Assembly: GCA_001778905.1 (NCBI GenBank)
Contig: MFIQ01000002.1
Coordinates: 1-40,030, forward strand
Length of the DNA: 40,030 bases
Direction of reading: 5' to 3'
From: Candidatus Giovannonibacteria bacterium RIFCSPLOWO2_12_FULL_44_15
GTDB lineage: Bacteria; Patescibacteriota; Minisyncoccia; JACPKW01; UBA11713
The notes under the pieces were generated by a model, which was not told where the DNA came from, did not search any database, and worked only from the letters and a program-made list of their open reading frames with translations. Position numbers and translations under genes: made by a program. Below are positions 6,896 to 15,528 of this stretch, piece by piece. Within the stretch, counting starts at the first letter, position 1; each line of letters begins with the position of its first letter.

Positions 6896-7987
6896 TTATA
6901 GAGCTCGCAACGCCATCTCCGCGATCTTGTCGCCATGGAGATGCATATGTTTGAGATGACGCTTTCGGTGGTCCTCTTTGTCCATTACCGTAATGTCCAT
7001 TTCGCCACAAGCACATTCCCAGACATGCCGCAAAGTAAAGACTCGCTTGACAACATCCGGGGCATTGCCGATAGAAACCTCCTCCGTCGCGCCGGGCTTG
7101 TTTTTTGCAAGCTCCGCCTTAAATCGCTCGATACCTTTTTTCGAAGCCGCATCGTGCGACTCGAGCTGAGCACGTAGCATGGTGTTTTCTCGGAGCAAAA
7201 CAGTTATTCTCGGATGCTCAACTGTGCGATAAGCCCAAGAGATAGCCCAGAAAATAGTACACGCCACTATCGCGAGACCAAAGAGATAACCTTCGCTGCC
7301 TTCCAACCACGGATATGGCAACTCCGTTTGATAGTCAAGCGGGCGCGCTGCAGCGAGGACTCTATTCCAGATTTCGGCGTTACTTTTAACAGTGTCGCTA
7401 TATACCGCGACTACGCCGTTAACCACATCCCCGAATTCAGATGCGCGGCGCAACGCTTCATCTCTGACGCCCTTCAGACTGCTTATTGTCGCGGCCTGCT
7501 TCTCGAGCTTTGTCGAAGCGTTTTTTAACTTTGCCTGCAACACCCCGTTCTGCGTTTTGAACTCCGCTATTTGCTGGTCTCTGGCCAAAATTTCCTGATC
7601 TTTGGCCTGGACCGCGGCAACGACTTTTGCCTCGTTAGCCGCCACGATCTGCGCAACTGTCAAGTACGGAAAGAATACTGGCTCGCCCACCTGAATTTTC
7701 TTGGTCGCTTCCATGGCCGCGTCACCGGTCAATCCGGTGTGATTTTCGGCGACCATTTTTGTGCACTGCATATGGTCTTTGACTTTCTCAAACGGCAAAT
7801 TCCCGTCGATCTCAATCTGCTTGCAAGTCCCCCAGATGGTATTCCCGCGTTCCATGACGATCATAACGCCCGGGAGCACTCTGTCTTTGTAGGACTCGGG
7901 TTGAATGACTTCCTCCTCGGCTCGGGCGAACCCGAGCGTGATTAAGAAAAAAGCAACCGAAATAATCGAAATTGATGTTTTCTTCAC
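6896..7987 (-). CDS. membrane protein: signal peptide, LysM-like domain, coiled coil, TM helix, zinc-finger-like tail
   Basis: This 363-aa protein has an unusual order of parts. A signal sequence (1-23, ending ARA) is followed by a LysM-like stretch (~41-107) with a diverged ERGNTIWGTC repeat start and VGEPVFFP end, and inserted Cys55/Cys75. A coiled coil (~115-185) and a transmembrane helix (~234-252) come next. A second coiled coil follows, then a cytosolic C-terminus with CxC (Cys325, Cys327) and closely spaced His340/344/347/349/351 that looks like a Zn site. It would bind peptidoglycan outside and something inside, possibly a trans-envelope linker; this is inference. The GTG start has a purine-rich GGGGA upstream. 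No family is recognised for the whole protein. Confidence 0.65.
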   Translation of the reverse strand: MKKTSISIISVAFFLITLGFARAEEEVIQPESYKDRVLPGVMIVMERGNTIWGTCKQIEIDGNLPFEKVKDHMQCTKMVAENHTGLTGDAAMEATKKIQVGEPVFFPYLTVAQIVAANEAKVVAAVQAKDQEILARDQQIAEFKTQNGVLQAKLKNASTKLEKQAATISSLKGVRDEALRRASEFGDVVNGVVAVYSDTVKSNAEIWNRVLAAARPLDYQTELPYPWLEGSEGYLFGLAIVACTIFWAISWAYRTVEHPRITVLLRENTMLRAQLESHDAASKKGIERFKAELAKNKPGATEEVSIGNAPDVVKRVFTLRHVWECACGEMDITVMDKEDHRKRHLKHMHLHGDKIAEMALRAL

Positions 7988-8100
7988 GTTTATTTCCCCT
8001 TTCTTCCCTAGTTTTCAAGGGTCAATATCTACCTTTATTTCCTTAATTAATTAGCATATTTAGCCATTTTTGGCAATAGGCCTTTATTTTTAGCCCAAAA

Positions 8101-8106
8101 TATAAT
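8101..8106 (+). promoter_or_regulatory. -10 box of tRNA-Lys
   Basis: TATAAT lies 15 nt before the tRNA 5' end on the plus strand; no convincing -35 is visible. Confidence 0.5.
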
Positions 8107-8120
8107 AATGTAAAAGCTAA

Positions 8121-8193
8121 CCGCCCATAGCTCAGCTGGTAGAGCAGCTCCCTTTTAAGGAGAAGGTCGTAGGTTCGATCCCTACTGGGCGGA
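8121..8193 (+). tRNA. tRNA-Lys (anticodon TTT)
   Basis: A 73-nt cloverleaf: acceptor CCGCCCA/TGGGCGG with discriminator A, D-arm GCTC...GAGC, anticodon loop CTTTTAA with TTT at 34-36, and T-arm around GGTTCGATCC. CCA is not encoded. Confidence 0.97.
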
Positions 8194-8446
8194 CATTTTA
8201 GAAAAGCGCAAGCCAGAGGAAGCCGCCTCGCTTCGCTCGGCGGCCATTTCGTATTGGATTTTGGGGGCAAAAACGAATTGGCGGTTTCGTAAAATATGAT
8301 TCGCGCCGATGTTTTCCTCCGGGTTCTTTTACGGTTTTTATCGGTGTGGCTCCGCCGCTTTTCGGATTTTTTGCGGGGGGCTTTCATCGCCCCGAACTTG
8401 TCGAGGGGCAAAAACGGTTCGCACTATTTCAAGAATACTGGACATT
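8194..8446. other. non-coding gap between tRNA-Lys and dnaJ
   Basis: No supported gene. It holds two GC-rich hairpins: GCCGCC/GGCGGC with a TCGCTTCGCTC loop (about 8221-8243), possibly a tRNA-proximal terminator, and GCCCC/GGGGC (about 8389-8409). An open frame antisense to the tRNA extends here but is a tRNA shadow. Confidence 0.5.
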
Positions 8447-9496
8447 CTAGATCCCTTCCTTTTTGAGTTCTTCAATTATTTCTTTTGCTTTTTTGGAAAG
8501 ATGTTTCGGAGTTTTGACTGATATGCGGATTATAAGGTCTCCCCTTCTCGCGCCTTCGGCTCCCGGAACTCCGCGACCGCGGATTCGCAAGGATTCTCCG
8601 GAATCTATCCCTGCCGGAATTTTAACTTTAAGTATTCCGTCTAGCGCGTTTATCGTCCGCTCGCTTCCCAAAATAGCCTCTGTAATCGGGATTGCCAAAT
8701 CCATCACGAGATCTTCACCCTCGCGCGTAAACAGTGCGTGTTTCGATACATTAATACGGATATAAAGATCTCCGGCAACTCCCCCAGAAACAACTTCTCC
8801 CGATCCGGATATCTTAATTATCTCTCCGTCTCGTATGCCGGGGGGAACATTTACAACAATTTCTTCTCTTTTATGGACAACTCCCCCTCCTTTGCAAACT
8901 CCGCAAATCTCATCCGGAATTTTTCCGCGCCCGATGCATTTCCTGCATTCAACCACGCGCATGAAAGAACCCAAAAATGATTTCCCGGATTCGCGGACCG
9001 TGCCGGATCCATTACAAGACGTACACGTTTTGGTTTTTGAACCGGGCGCCACCCCGGAACCTTGGCAATTTGAACAATACGCTGCTTTAGTCAAAAGCAC
9101 TTTTCTTTGGACCCCGAAAATTGATTCTTCGAAATTTACGTCAACTTCAATTGAGATATCGCGCCCGCGCTTAACCCTAGTCCCTCGCCCGCCCATATTA
9201 AACAAGTCTTCAAAAATATCCCCGAAATCAAACCCGGACATATCGCCAAAATCAAAACCGGTCGCCCCATGTCCACCTCCGGCCTGATCCGAAAAAACCC
9301 TGCCATAGTGGTCGTATTCTGCGCGCTTTTTTTCGTCAGACAAAACTTGATAAGCTTCGTTGATTTCTTTAAAATCGTTTTCTTTGCCGCCTTTATCGGG
9401 GTGGTGCTTATGCGCCAATTTCCTAAACGCTTTTTTTATCTCGTCCTTGGACGCGTTTCTTTGGACTCCTAAAATCTCGTAATAATCTTTTGGCAT
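8447..9496 (-). CDS. dnaJ: chaperone protein DnaJ
   Basis: This 349-aa Hsp40 co-chaperone stimulates DnaK ATPase and delivers unfolded clients. Domain order: J domain (3-66) with HPD at 32-34; Gly/Phe-rich linker (~70-103); zinc region with four CxxC pairs (Cys141/144, 158/161, 184/187, 198/201); then C-terminal peptide-binding beta domains. This is a complete type I DnaJ. Last gene of the hrcA-grpE-dnaK-membrane protein-dnaJ operon, 3 nt after the preceding stop. Controlled by HrcA/CIRCE through the operon promoter at 13608-13646. Confidence 0.98.
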   Translation of the reverse strand: MPKDYYEILGVQRNASKDEIKKAFRKLAHKHHPDKGGKENDFKEINEAYQVLSDEKKRAEYDHYGRVFSDQAGGGHGATGFDFGDMSGFDFGDIFEDLFNMGGRGTRVKRGRDISIEVDVNFEESIFGVQRKVLLTKAAYCSNCQGSGVAPGSKTKTCTSCNGSGTVRESGKSFLGSFMRVVECRKCIGRGKIPDEICGVCKGGGVVHKREEIVVNVPPGIRDGEIIKISGSGEVVSGGVAGDLYIRINVSKHALFTREGEDLVMDLAIPITEAILGSERTINALDGILKVKIPAGIDSGESLRIRGRGVPGAEGARRGDLIIRISVKTPKHLSKKAKEIIEELKKEGI

Positions 9497-9499
9497 AAA

Positions 9500-10429
9500 T
9501 TAGTTGAACTCAACATATTCCTGCGGCATTGTTCGAGTAAAAATCTTAACAACCCCCGCGTATAGAAGTATTTTAAACGCAATCCAGCTAATTGCAACAC
9601 TTATCCAACCAAGCATGATAAAAAGCGTTCGGAAGGCTGCAAATACCGCCAACGCGAAAATTGCTGGCAAGTACTTTTTGTACGCTCCGAATCGAGCTTC
9701 GATAATGCCGATGCTCCCTTGATATAAAACATCTCCAATCCGCAAATTGCCTTCAATTTTTTCCGCTCCTAGATTTTTTGCGAGCTCTGCCCTGGCCTGC
9801 GCCAAAATTCCGCTTTTCTCCGCTTGGGACAATTTATCAAAAATGAAGGCATTTTCGCTTCGAATAACGGTGATTAACGCTTCGTCGACGGTTTTTGCCG
9901 GATCCGGAATATCAAATGGTAGGATTTTGCCTGCAAGCGGTATTTTGCCTGCTGCAGTAAGAACTTTCTCAAAAGCAGATTTTGGAATAATATCCTCAAA
10001 CTTTCGGATTCCATCCTCAGGATAGAAAAATCCTGCGAGAGAAAGTGCCATGATAGTTAGAAATGTCGGCAGCCCCTTACGCAATAGCTCGTCTACGGAA
10101 AAAGTCATTCGGGATTTAATTTCTTTTTTTATTCTCCCAGCCGGAATGAAACTTAGTATGGAGGATCCGAACATTATGCCTAACGCCAGATATTTATTTT
10201 CAAGAAAAAGAAGCGTCGGGGCAGCGCTTAAAAATATTGATAGGGCAGAGATGTTGTTGCCGAGAAGAATGAATGAGAGGCCTGTTATTCCAAAAAAGAA
10301 AACCAAGACTGCCGCGGAAAAAGGAGAGATCAACCCGAAAATCGGGTTCGTACCTCCCACGAGATACCAGAAATATCCTCCGCTCGCGATAATTAATCCC
10401 GAGAGTATTATTTTGGGCAAGAGTCTCAT
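9500..10429 (-). CDS. polytopic membrane protein within the dnaK operon
   Basis: This 309-aa hypothetical has about four or five hydrophobic helices in the N-terminal third (residues ~5-100), one near 117-135, a soluble amphipathic middle (~135-245) and two or three further helices near the C-terminus. It contains no recognised motif. Its start overlaps the dnaK stop by one base and it is followed by dnaJ after 3 nt, so it is co-transcribed and probably translationally coupled with the chaperones. I do not recognise the family; a role in membrane stress is suggested only by context. Confidence 0.75.
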   Translation of the reverse strand: MRLLPKIILSGLIIASGGYFWYLVGGTNPIFGLISPFSAAVLVFFFGITGLSFILLGNNISALSIFLSAAPTLLFLENKYLALGIMFGSSILSFIPAGRIKKEIKSRMTFSVDELLRKGLPTFLTIMALSLAGFFYPEDGIRKFEDIIPKSAFEKVLTAAGKIPLAGKILPFDIPDPAKTVDEALITVIRSENAFIFDKLSQAEKSGILAQARAELAKNLGAEKIEGNLRIGDVLYQGSIGIIEARFGAYKKYLPAIFALAVFAAFRTLFIMLGWISVAISWIAFKILLYAGVVKIFTRTMPQEYVEFN

Positions 10430-12348
10430 TAACTCTTATTATCGTCTTTTTTTTCTTCTTTGTTAACGTCTTCGTATTCGGCCTCGCGCTCCTTTTCTGC
10501 GCTGCCCGTAGGATTTGGCCCTTCCTGCGGATTATTTTTGTACAATGCCTCGCCTATTTTGGAGATGGATTTCGAAAGCTCCTCGGTTTTATTCTTTATA
10601 TCCTCCGTATTCTCGCCGTCCTTTACGCCCTTAAGCTCAGCAATCTTCTCCTCAATTTCGCTTTTCGTTTCAGCTGGGACTTTGTCTCCGGCGTCTTTCA
10701 AAGCTTTCTCCGCAGTATACACCAAAGCGTCCGCTTGGTTCTTGATTTCAACCGATTCTCTTCGCTTATGGTCCTCAGTCTTGTGCGCCTCTGCATCCTG
10801 TTTCATTTTTTCGATATCCTCTTTGGAAAGCCCGGTTGAGGCCTCAATTCGAACAGATTGCTCCTTATTTGTCGCTTTGTCCCGCGCCTTCACGTTCAAA
10901 ATCCCGTTGGCGTCGATATCGAAAGAAACTTCAACTTGGGGCATTCCTCTGGACGAAGGCGCTATTCCATCCAGTATGAATCTGCCTAGAGTTTTATTGT
11001 ATTGCGCGATCTCGCGCTCTCCCTGCAAAACATGCACCTCAACCGAAGTTTGGTTATCCGCGGCGGTTGAAAATACCTGGCTTTTGGAAATCGGAATTGT
11101 CATATTCTTTTCGATTATTTTCGTAAAGACCCCTCCCAGGGTTTCGATTCCCAAAGAAAGCGGCGTTACGTCGAGAAGCAAGACATCTTTAATGTCTCCC
11201 TGTAATATTCCGGCCTGCGCTGCCGCTCCGAGCGCAACAACTTCGTCCGGGTTAATAGTGCGGTTCGGTTCCTTTCCGAATAATTTTTTAACCTCTTCCT
11301 GTATCGCGGGCATTCTCGTCTGCCCGCCGACCAAGATAATTTCGTCGATTTCACTCAATTTGAATCCGGCCCCTTTCGGCGAAGCTAAGGTTACGGTGTC
11401 CTTAGTAATATTTATTGATTTAACAATAAGGTCGCGGACAAGGTTTTCTAATTTCGCGCGGGCGAGCTTGATCAGAAAATGCTTGGGCCCAGACGCGTCC
11501 GCGGTGATAAACGGGATATTGATTTCCGTCTCCACCGTTGTCGACAATTCGTGCTTCGCTTTCTCGGCGGCTTCCTTTAAGCGCTGGAGGGCAAGGGCGT
11601 CTTTCGAAAGGTCAATGCCGTCGGATTTCTTGAATTCGCCTGCGAGATAGTTGATTAATATCTGGTCCAGGTCGTCTCCTCCGAGATGGGTATCCCCGCC
11701 AATTGCGCGAACTTCGACAGTATCCGAACTTACCTCCAAAACCGAAACGTCGAAAGTCCCACCCCCAAAATCGTACACAACAATTTTTTCGTCCTTCTTT
11801 TTATTCAATCCGTATGCAAGCGCTGCCGCCGTCGGCTCTGGCAAAATCCTTTTCACTTCGAATCCGGCGATCTCTCCGGCCGCCTTTGTCGCCGCTCTCT
11901 GCGAATCGTCGAAATACGCGGGCACCGTAATTACAGCCGCGTCTATTTTCTCACCTAATTTCGCCTCTGCGTCTCTTTTTAACTTCTGCAGGATCATTGC
12001 GGAGATTTCTTCCGGACGGAGCCATTTATCTCCCATTTTTGCTTCAACTCCTCCGTTTGCGGACGCCTGAATTTTATATGAAAGCCATTTTTTATCCCGC
12101 TCGACTTCCGGATCGGTAAATTTTCTCCCGATGAGCCGCTTTACCGAAAAAACTGTATTCTCGGGGTTTGTAACGGCTTGGCGCTTAGCCAGAAGCCCAG
12201 TTACCCTGTCTCCGGCTTTAGATATCGCGACCATAGACGGCGTTGTCCGAACACCCTCTTCGTTTTCTAGAATCTTCGGCTCCCCGCCCTCAATCACCGC
12301 CATCGCGGAGTTAGTTGTTCCTAAATCTATTCCTAATATTTTTGGCAT
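10429..12348 (-). CDS. dnaK: chaperone protein DnaK (Hsp70)
   Basis: A full-length 639-aa Hsp70. The N-terminal ATPase domain starts with IDLGTTNS (5-12), has the phosphate-2 loop [12 protein letters not shown] and the adenosine motif [10 protein letters not shown]. The interdomain linker [13 protein letters not shown] is intact, followed by the substrate-binding beta sandwich and a helical lid ending in an acidic/Lys-rich tail. It works with DnaJ and GrpE from the same operon in protein folding. No SD is present; the ATG follows an A/T-rich spacer, as for many core genes here. Regulated by CIRCE/HrcA at the operon head. Confidence 0.99.
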   Translation of the reverse strand: MPKILGIDLGTTNSAMAVIEGGEPKILENEEGVRTTPSMVAISKAGDRVTGLLAKRQAVTNPENTVFSVKRLIGRKFTDPEVERDKKWLSYKIQASANGGVEAKMGDKWLRPEEISAMILQKLKRDAEAKLGEKIDAAVITVPAYFDDSQRAATKAAGEIAGFEVKRILPEPTAAALAYGLNKKKDEKIVVYDFGGGTFDVSVLEVSSDTVEVRAIGGDTHLGGDDLDQILINYLAGEFKKSDGIDLSKDALALQRLKEAAEKAKHELSTTVETEINIPFITADASGPKHFLIKLARAKLENLVRDLIVKSINITKDTVTLASPKGAGFKLSEIDEIILVGGQTRMPAIQEEVKKLFGKEPNRTINPDEVVALGAAAQAGILQGDIKDVLLLDVTPLSLGIETLGGVFTKIIEKNMTIPISKSQVFSTAADNQTSVEVHVLQGEREIAQYNKTLGRFILDGIAPSSRGMPQVEVSFDIDANGILNVKARDKATNKEQSVRIEASTGLSKEDIEKMKQDAEAHKTEDHKRRESVEIKNQADALVYTAEKALKDAGDKVPAETKSEIEEKIAELKGVKDGENTEDIKNKTEELSKSISKIGEALYKNNPQEGPNPTGSAEKEREAEYEDVNKEEKKDDNKS

Positions 12349-12361
12349 AATTTTATAGCTT

Positions 12362-12877
12362 TTAGCTTTTAATTTTTAATACTCCTACTTTCACTTTGGC
12401 CGGTCTTAGTACTTTCTCGAAGAGAAGCCAGCCTCTCTGCAAATCTTCGACCACTACATTATCTTTTTTCTCGTCATCGACTTCCTCTTTTTCTATCGCT
12501 TCGTGCATTGCCGGATCGAATTTTTTCCCCTCCGCTTCGATTTGCGTCACTACGTGCTGTTTTAAAATATCTTTCGCCTGCGAGTAAATTTGCTTGATCC
12601 CGCCGTCTCCATGCTTCATCGCCATCTCCAAAGAATCAGTTATCTTAAGAAATTCCAGGAGTACCGATGCTTGGGCGAATTTCACGAAAGTTTCCCTCGA
12701 CTTCTCTTCTTCCTTTCTGGCGTTTATAAAATCTGCCTTTGCTCTCTGCCACCCCGCTAAATGCTCGTCTTTCTCTTTTCTACAAGCTTTCAGGTCCTCC
12801 CGCATTTTTTTCAGCTTATCCTTTAGACCCTCCTCCTCGATAACTTCTTCCTCCAATTCTATTTCTTCGTCTGGCAT
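12362..12877 (-). CDS. grpE: nucleotide exchange factor GrpE
   Basis: This 171-aa GrpE has an acidic N-terminus, a long coiled-coil helix (~15-75), the conserved [19 protein letters not shown] region and the C-terminal beta domain with FDPAMHEAI and [23 protein letters not shown] (in parts). It releases ADP from DnaK. One nucleotide separates it from the hrcA stop, and dnaK follows after 13 nt, so all are one transcript. Confidence 0.97.
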   Translation of the reverse strand: MPDEEIELEEEVIEEEGLKDKLKKMREDLKACRKEKDEHLAGWQRAKADFINARKEEEKSRETFVKFAQASVLLEFLKITDSLEMAMKHGDGGIKQIYSQAKDILKQHVVTQIEAEGKKFDPAMHEAIEKEEVDDEKKDNVVVEDLQRGWLLFEKVLRPAKVKVGVLKIKS

Positions 12878-12878
12878 A

Positions 12879-13601
12879 TTATCCGTTCATATCTTTAATA
12901 ATAAAATTCAGGAGAGAGGAGACCTTTTCATAATTCATCCGCTTGGGGCCGAGCGAGAAAACTACGCATTCTCCAAATTCGCCGTCCGAAAACTTCATCG
13001 AAACGGAGCCAAACTCTTTGGCATCTTTTAACGAACTCTCCCCACCGATAAAAACCGACGGCCTATCCTCAAAAGATTCCGCCAAAAATTTTTCGGCGAC
13101 GCCTTCAATGTTATCGATCAAACGGGAAAACTCAACTGTGAGGTTCCTGTCGTCAAATTCCGGTTCGGAAAAAACTTTTTCAAGCCCATAGGCTTCAATT
13201 CTGGGCTCGCCTCTGAAACTGGCGATTCCGGTAAAAAGGCCAACTTCGTCCGCAAGCGTTTTTACAAAATTCTCGAATAACATTTCGTGCCTGCTTCTAA
13301 CCTCTTGGACAAGTTCGTCCAGAACCATCCTTTCGTTTCGCGTTGGGTCTTTATGCGACATTAAATTATCAACAAAATACCGATACGCCTTATCGGTTGG
13401 AATCCTGCCCGAAGAAGTATACGGCTGCTCCAAATAGCCCTCCTTGTCCAGCTCGAGCATCGCGTTTCTGATCGTCGCAGGGCTCAATCTAAAAGTCTTA
13501 GATTCAAAAATTCTCCCCGAGGAAACAGAAGAAGCGCTCCGGACATAGTCTCGGATTATAAAATTAAGGATATTTTCCTCCCTAGCCCCCAATCTATTCA
13601 T
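12879..13601 (-). CDS. hrcA: heat-inducible transcription repressor HrcA (short form)
   Basis: This 240-aa protein has the HrcA winged-helix N-terminus: a segment running LSPATIRNAMLELDKEGYLE, followed by SSGRIPTDKAYRYFVD. Canonical HrcA is about 340 aa; here the C-terminal and dimerisation part is reduced, a compact form plausible for Patescibacteria. It represses its own operon through the CIRCE element located only 19 nt upstream. The ATG is at the predicted transcription start, so translation is probably leaderless. The GAF-like middle is diverged but the CIRCE site confirms the identity. Confidence 0.95.
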   Translation of the reverse strand: MNRLGAREENILNFIIRDYVRSASSVSSGRIFESKTFRLSPATIRNAMLELDKEGYLEQPYTSSGRIPTDKAYRYFVDNLMSHKDPTRNERMVLDELVQEVRSRHEMLFENFVKTLADEVGLFTGIASFRGEPRIEAYGLEKVFSEPEFDDRNLTVEFSRLIDNIEGVAEKFLAESFEDRPSVFIGGESSLKDAKEFGSVSMKFSDGEFGECVVFSLGPKRMNYEKVSSLLNFIIKDMNG

Positions 13602-13607
13602 GACCTG

Positions 13608-13636
13608 ATTTTATTCGAATTAGCACTCCCTGTCAA
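13608..13636 (-). promoter_or_regulatory. heat-shock operon promoter
   Basis: TTGACA (13631-13636), a 17-bp spacer and TAAAAT (13608-13613) on the minus strand. The expected start site is the A of the hrcA ATG (13601). The -35 lies in the CIRCE spacer, so bound HrcA would occlude RNA polymerase. Confidence 0.85.
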
Positions 13637-13646
13637 GGACTGCTAA
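13620..13646. promoter_or_regulatory. CIRCE operator (HrcA binding site)
   Basis: TTAGCACTC, 9-nt spacer, GACTGCTAA. This matches the consensus TTAGCACTC-N9-GAGTGCTAA with one mismatch. It overlaps the -35 and spacer of the hrcA promoter. Confidence 0.95.
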
Positions 13647-13659
13647 TCAGTGGCCAAAA

Positions 13660-13719
13660 CTAGCGTTTCGCCCACTGCGGGGCTTTGCGGGCTTTCTTAA
13701 GGCCGAATTTGCGTCGTTC
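13660..13719 (-). pseudogene. detached 3'-end copy of rpsI (last 19 codons plus stop)
   Basis: On the minus strand these 60 nt encode ERRKFGLKKARKAPQWAKR and a stop, identical in protein to the C-terminus of the intact rpsI at 14328-14387. By my count 45 of 60 bases match, and every difference is synonymous (the stop is TAG rather than TAA). Similarity ends at the Glu codon, exactly where the stop of the 13719-13931 gene begins. It is not a gene by itself; it looks like the scar of an insertion or recombination at the rpsI 3' end. Confidence 0.88.
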
Positions 13720-13931
13720 TAAGTTGAAGCTGAGAGCAATTGCCACTCTCCCTTTCTTTTTACTGCCCGAAAAACATTATTTTTCTTCATTTCGGACGTA
13801 TCCTCATCCAGTATTATTTTTGAATTCCTGGGTAACGCATCCAAAATATCGGGGTGCTTTAAAATATATTCCTGAAATTCCACAGAAAGCTTTAAGTTTT
13901 TTTCCATTTTTTTTAATTCAGATTCAGACAT
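13719..13931 (-). CDS. small hypothetical protein (possible antitoxin; DUF5647-like)
   Basis: This 70-aa protein has the pattern N-terminal amphipathic helix, then FQEYILKHPDILDALPRNSK, then ILDED. From memory this resembles the DUF5647 family, which I cannot confirm here. It follows the 110-aa gene after 11 nt, forming a two-gene unit inside the rpsI-flanked insert. Size, pairing and order (second gene) would suit a toxin-antitoxin module, but no DNA-binding domain is visible. The stop codon shares one base with the rpsI fragment. Confidence 0.6.
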   Translation of the reverse strand: MSESELKKMEKNLKLSVEFQEYILKHPDILDALPRNSKIILDEDTSEMKKNNVFRAVKRKGEWQLLSAST

Positions 13932-13942
13932 GATTTAATAGT

Positions 13943-14275
13943 TTAGTTATTAAAAAATCTACTTTTTATTTGTTTGAAATTGCTTCTTAGATCTTTAAGT
14001 GAATAAGTTAACGCTAAATTGTAATCCTTTATTTTAAATTGTGTTATGACTTCTTTGCCGTTCTTATAATATGTGTGCTTATGCGGAAACCTCCATTTTA
14101 TTTTTCCAGTATAGTCGTGAGCTGTATCGTACCTAATTACAGGTTTCCATTCTTTCTTAAGACGGGCTTCAAAATTGACTGAAAACCCTAAAACTACCTT
14201 TTTCTCTCTAGAAAACTTTACATGAATACGGCTTCTTCTCGATAGCTCTATGGTGTAACCTTTTTCTATTTTCAC
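13943..14275 (-). CDS. small basic hypothetical protein (possible TumE-like toxin)
   Basis: This 110-aa basic protein has beta-rich N-terminal strands and the segment IRYDTAHDYTGKIKWRFPHK, recalling the YDN/HKH region of TumE-type (DUF6516) toxins or the related DUF7718 group. The likeness is weak and from memory. It is AT-rich and has no SD. It lies immediately downstream of rpsI and upstream of the 70-aa gene, both bounded by duplicated rpsI 3' ends, so it arrived with the insert. An RNA-directed toxin is one reading; an unknown conserved pair is another. Confidence 0.55.
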   Translation of the reverse strand: MKIEKGYTIELSRRSRIHVKFSREKKVVLGFSVNFEARLKKEWKPVIRYDTAHDYTGKIKWRFPHKHTYYKNGKEVITQFKIKDYNLALTYSLKDLRSNFKQIKSRFFNN

Positions 14276-14327
14276 TATACTCTATTTTGTTATATATGTG
14301 AATAAGGACGGGAATAGAATGGAAATA

Positions 14328-14828
14328 TTACCTCTTCGCCCACTGAGGAGCCTTCCTTGCCTTCTTTAAGCCGAATTTGCGGCGCTCTTTCATGCGCGGA
14401 TCGCGTTTTAGATATCCAAACGGTTTTAAAACTTTACGGAGTCCGGGCTCGATTTTCTCGAGCGCGCGAGAGATTCCGTGACGGACCGCTTCCGCCTGCG
14501 AGTGTATCCCTCCCCCGTTAACCATGACGCTTATCGAAAACTTTTGGGGGAGATTTGTTTTTTCCAAAGGCAGGTCGATTATATTTTTCAATTCAAATGT
14601 CGGGAAATACGAATCGTATGCTTTCTCGTTTATTGAAATCGAAAACGGGGTATTTTGAAAAATTCTGACGCGCGCGATAGAGGTTTTTCTTCTTCCAACC
14701 GCCTCTATATATTTTCCGCTGACCTCGGGCATGTGCGGACGCGGAACTTCCACCTTCTTTGATTCAGGTTTTTTTACAACTTTCTTTGCAGCTGGTTTTT
14801 TTGCAGCAATTTTCTTCTTTGGCGGCAT
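14328..14828 (-). CDS. rpsI: 30S ribosomal protein S9
   Basis: A 166-aa S9 with an extra Lys/Ala/Pro-rich N-terminal tail (~residues 1-38) before the conserved YIEAVGRRKTSIARVRIF. It ends in the canonical Lys/Arg tail QWAKR that reaches the decoding centre. The ATG at 14828 is preferred over a TTG three codons upstream because it follows the rplM stop by one nucleotide. Last gene of the infA-rpsI operon. A second copy of its last 19 codons lies at 13660-13719. Confidence 0.98.
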   Translation of the reverse strand: MPPKKKIAAKKPAAKKVVKKPESKKVEVPRPHMPEVSGKYIEAVGRRKTSIARVRIFQNTPFSISINEKAYDSYFPTFELKNIIDLPLEKTNLPQKFSISVMVNGGGIHSQAEAVRHGISRALEKIEPGLRKVLKPFGYLKRDPRMKERRKFGLKKARKAPQWAKR

Positions 14829-14829
14829 T

Positions 14830-15171
14830 TTATTCAAATTTCAAATTCCTGATAATGTGCTTTCTCGATCGGTTTTTGGGAAGCATCCCCCAGACTGCGC
14901 GCTTGAAAACTTCTCTTGGGCTTTTTGCCCAAAGCTCTTTTAGCCCTATATGCTTCAACCCGCCCGGGTATCCGGAATAGTCGGCGTATACTTTCGTCCT
15001 GAGTTTCGTCGGATGAATATTCAATTCTTTGACGTTTTTAATCGTCAATGTGTGAGACGGCCTGATTCGGGGTTCAAAAGATGGCAAATTTTTTCCGCGA
15101 AGCATAAGTGCGGCCGCCGATGCGGCCCGCCCAAGAGATTTTCCTTTTACGTCTAAAACTGCGTTCTCCAT
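14830..15171 (-). CDS. rplM: 50S ribosomal protein L13 (shortened)
   Basis: A 113-aa protein retaining LGRAAS near the N-terminus, YSGYPGGLK and the GMLPKNRSRK motif. Typical bacterial L13 is about 142 aa; here the extended N-terminal segment and part of the middle are missing, consistent with reduced Patescibacteria ribosomal proteins. It is paired with rpsI as in most bacteria. No SD. Confidence 0.96.
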   Translation of the reverse strand: MENAVLDVKGKSLGRAASAAALMLRGKNLPSFEPRIRPSHTLTIKNVKELNIHPTKLRTKVYADYSGYPGGLKHIGLKELWAKSPREVFKRAVWGMLPKNRSRKHIIRNLKFE

Positions 15172-15176
15172 AAAAT

Positions 15177-15527
15177 TTATACGAATTCGATTAATGCCAT
15201 GGGAGCGCGGTCCGAAGGACGGGTCCCAAGCTTGATTATTCTAGTATATCCTCCTTTGCGGTCAAGATATTTTGGTGCCAAGACGGTCTGCAGTTTTTTG
15301 GCCGAGATATTATCCGGCAATATTGCGAGTATGTCTCTACGCGCGGCAAGTCCGCTATTTTTGGCTTTAGTGACAAGTCGTTCAACTTTCGGCCTGATTT
15401 CTTTCGCCTTCGCCTCGGTCGTTTTTATTTTTTCCTTCAAAATGAGCGCCCTCAATAAAGAGCGCATCAAAGCAACGCGAACTTTCCTGACTCTGCCGAA
15501 TTTTCTTCCTTTCTTCCTGTGCCTCAT
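15177..15527 (-). CDS. rplQ: 50S ribosomal protein L17
   Basis: A 116-aa L17 starting MRHRKKGRKFGR, with the RSLLRALILKEKIKTTEAKA helix and the C-terminal GGYTRIIKLGTRPSDRAPMA signature (in full length). It follows rpoA by one nucleotide, the usual bacterial order. No SD, A/T-rich spacer. Confidence 0.98.
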   Translation of the reverse strand: MRHRKKGRKFGRVRKVRVALMRSLLRALILKEKIKTTEAKAKEIRPKVERLVTKAKNSGLAARRDILAILPDNISAKKLQTVLAPKYLDRKGGYTRIIKLGTRPSDRAPMALIEFV

Positions 15528-15528
15528 T

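Noticed and set aside
8043-8411. 122-aa minus-strand frame over tRNA-Lys.
   Set aside because: Its middle is the antisense translation of the tRNA gene, a well-known false gene pattern; the rest is low-complexity Arg/Lys.
10460-11650. 396-aa plus-strand frame antisense to dnaK.
   Set aside because: A Ser-rich shadow of the well-supported dnaK gene; no start signal or family.
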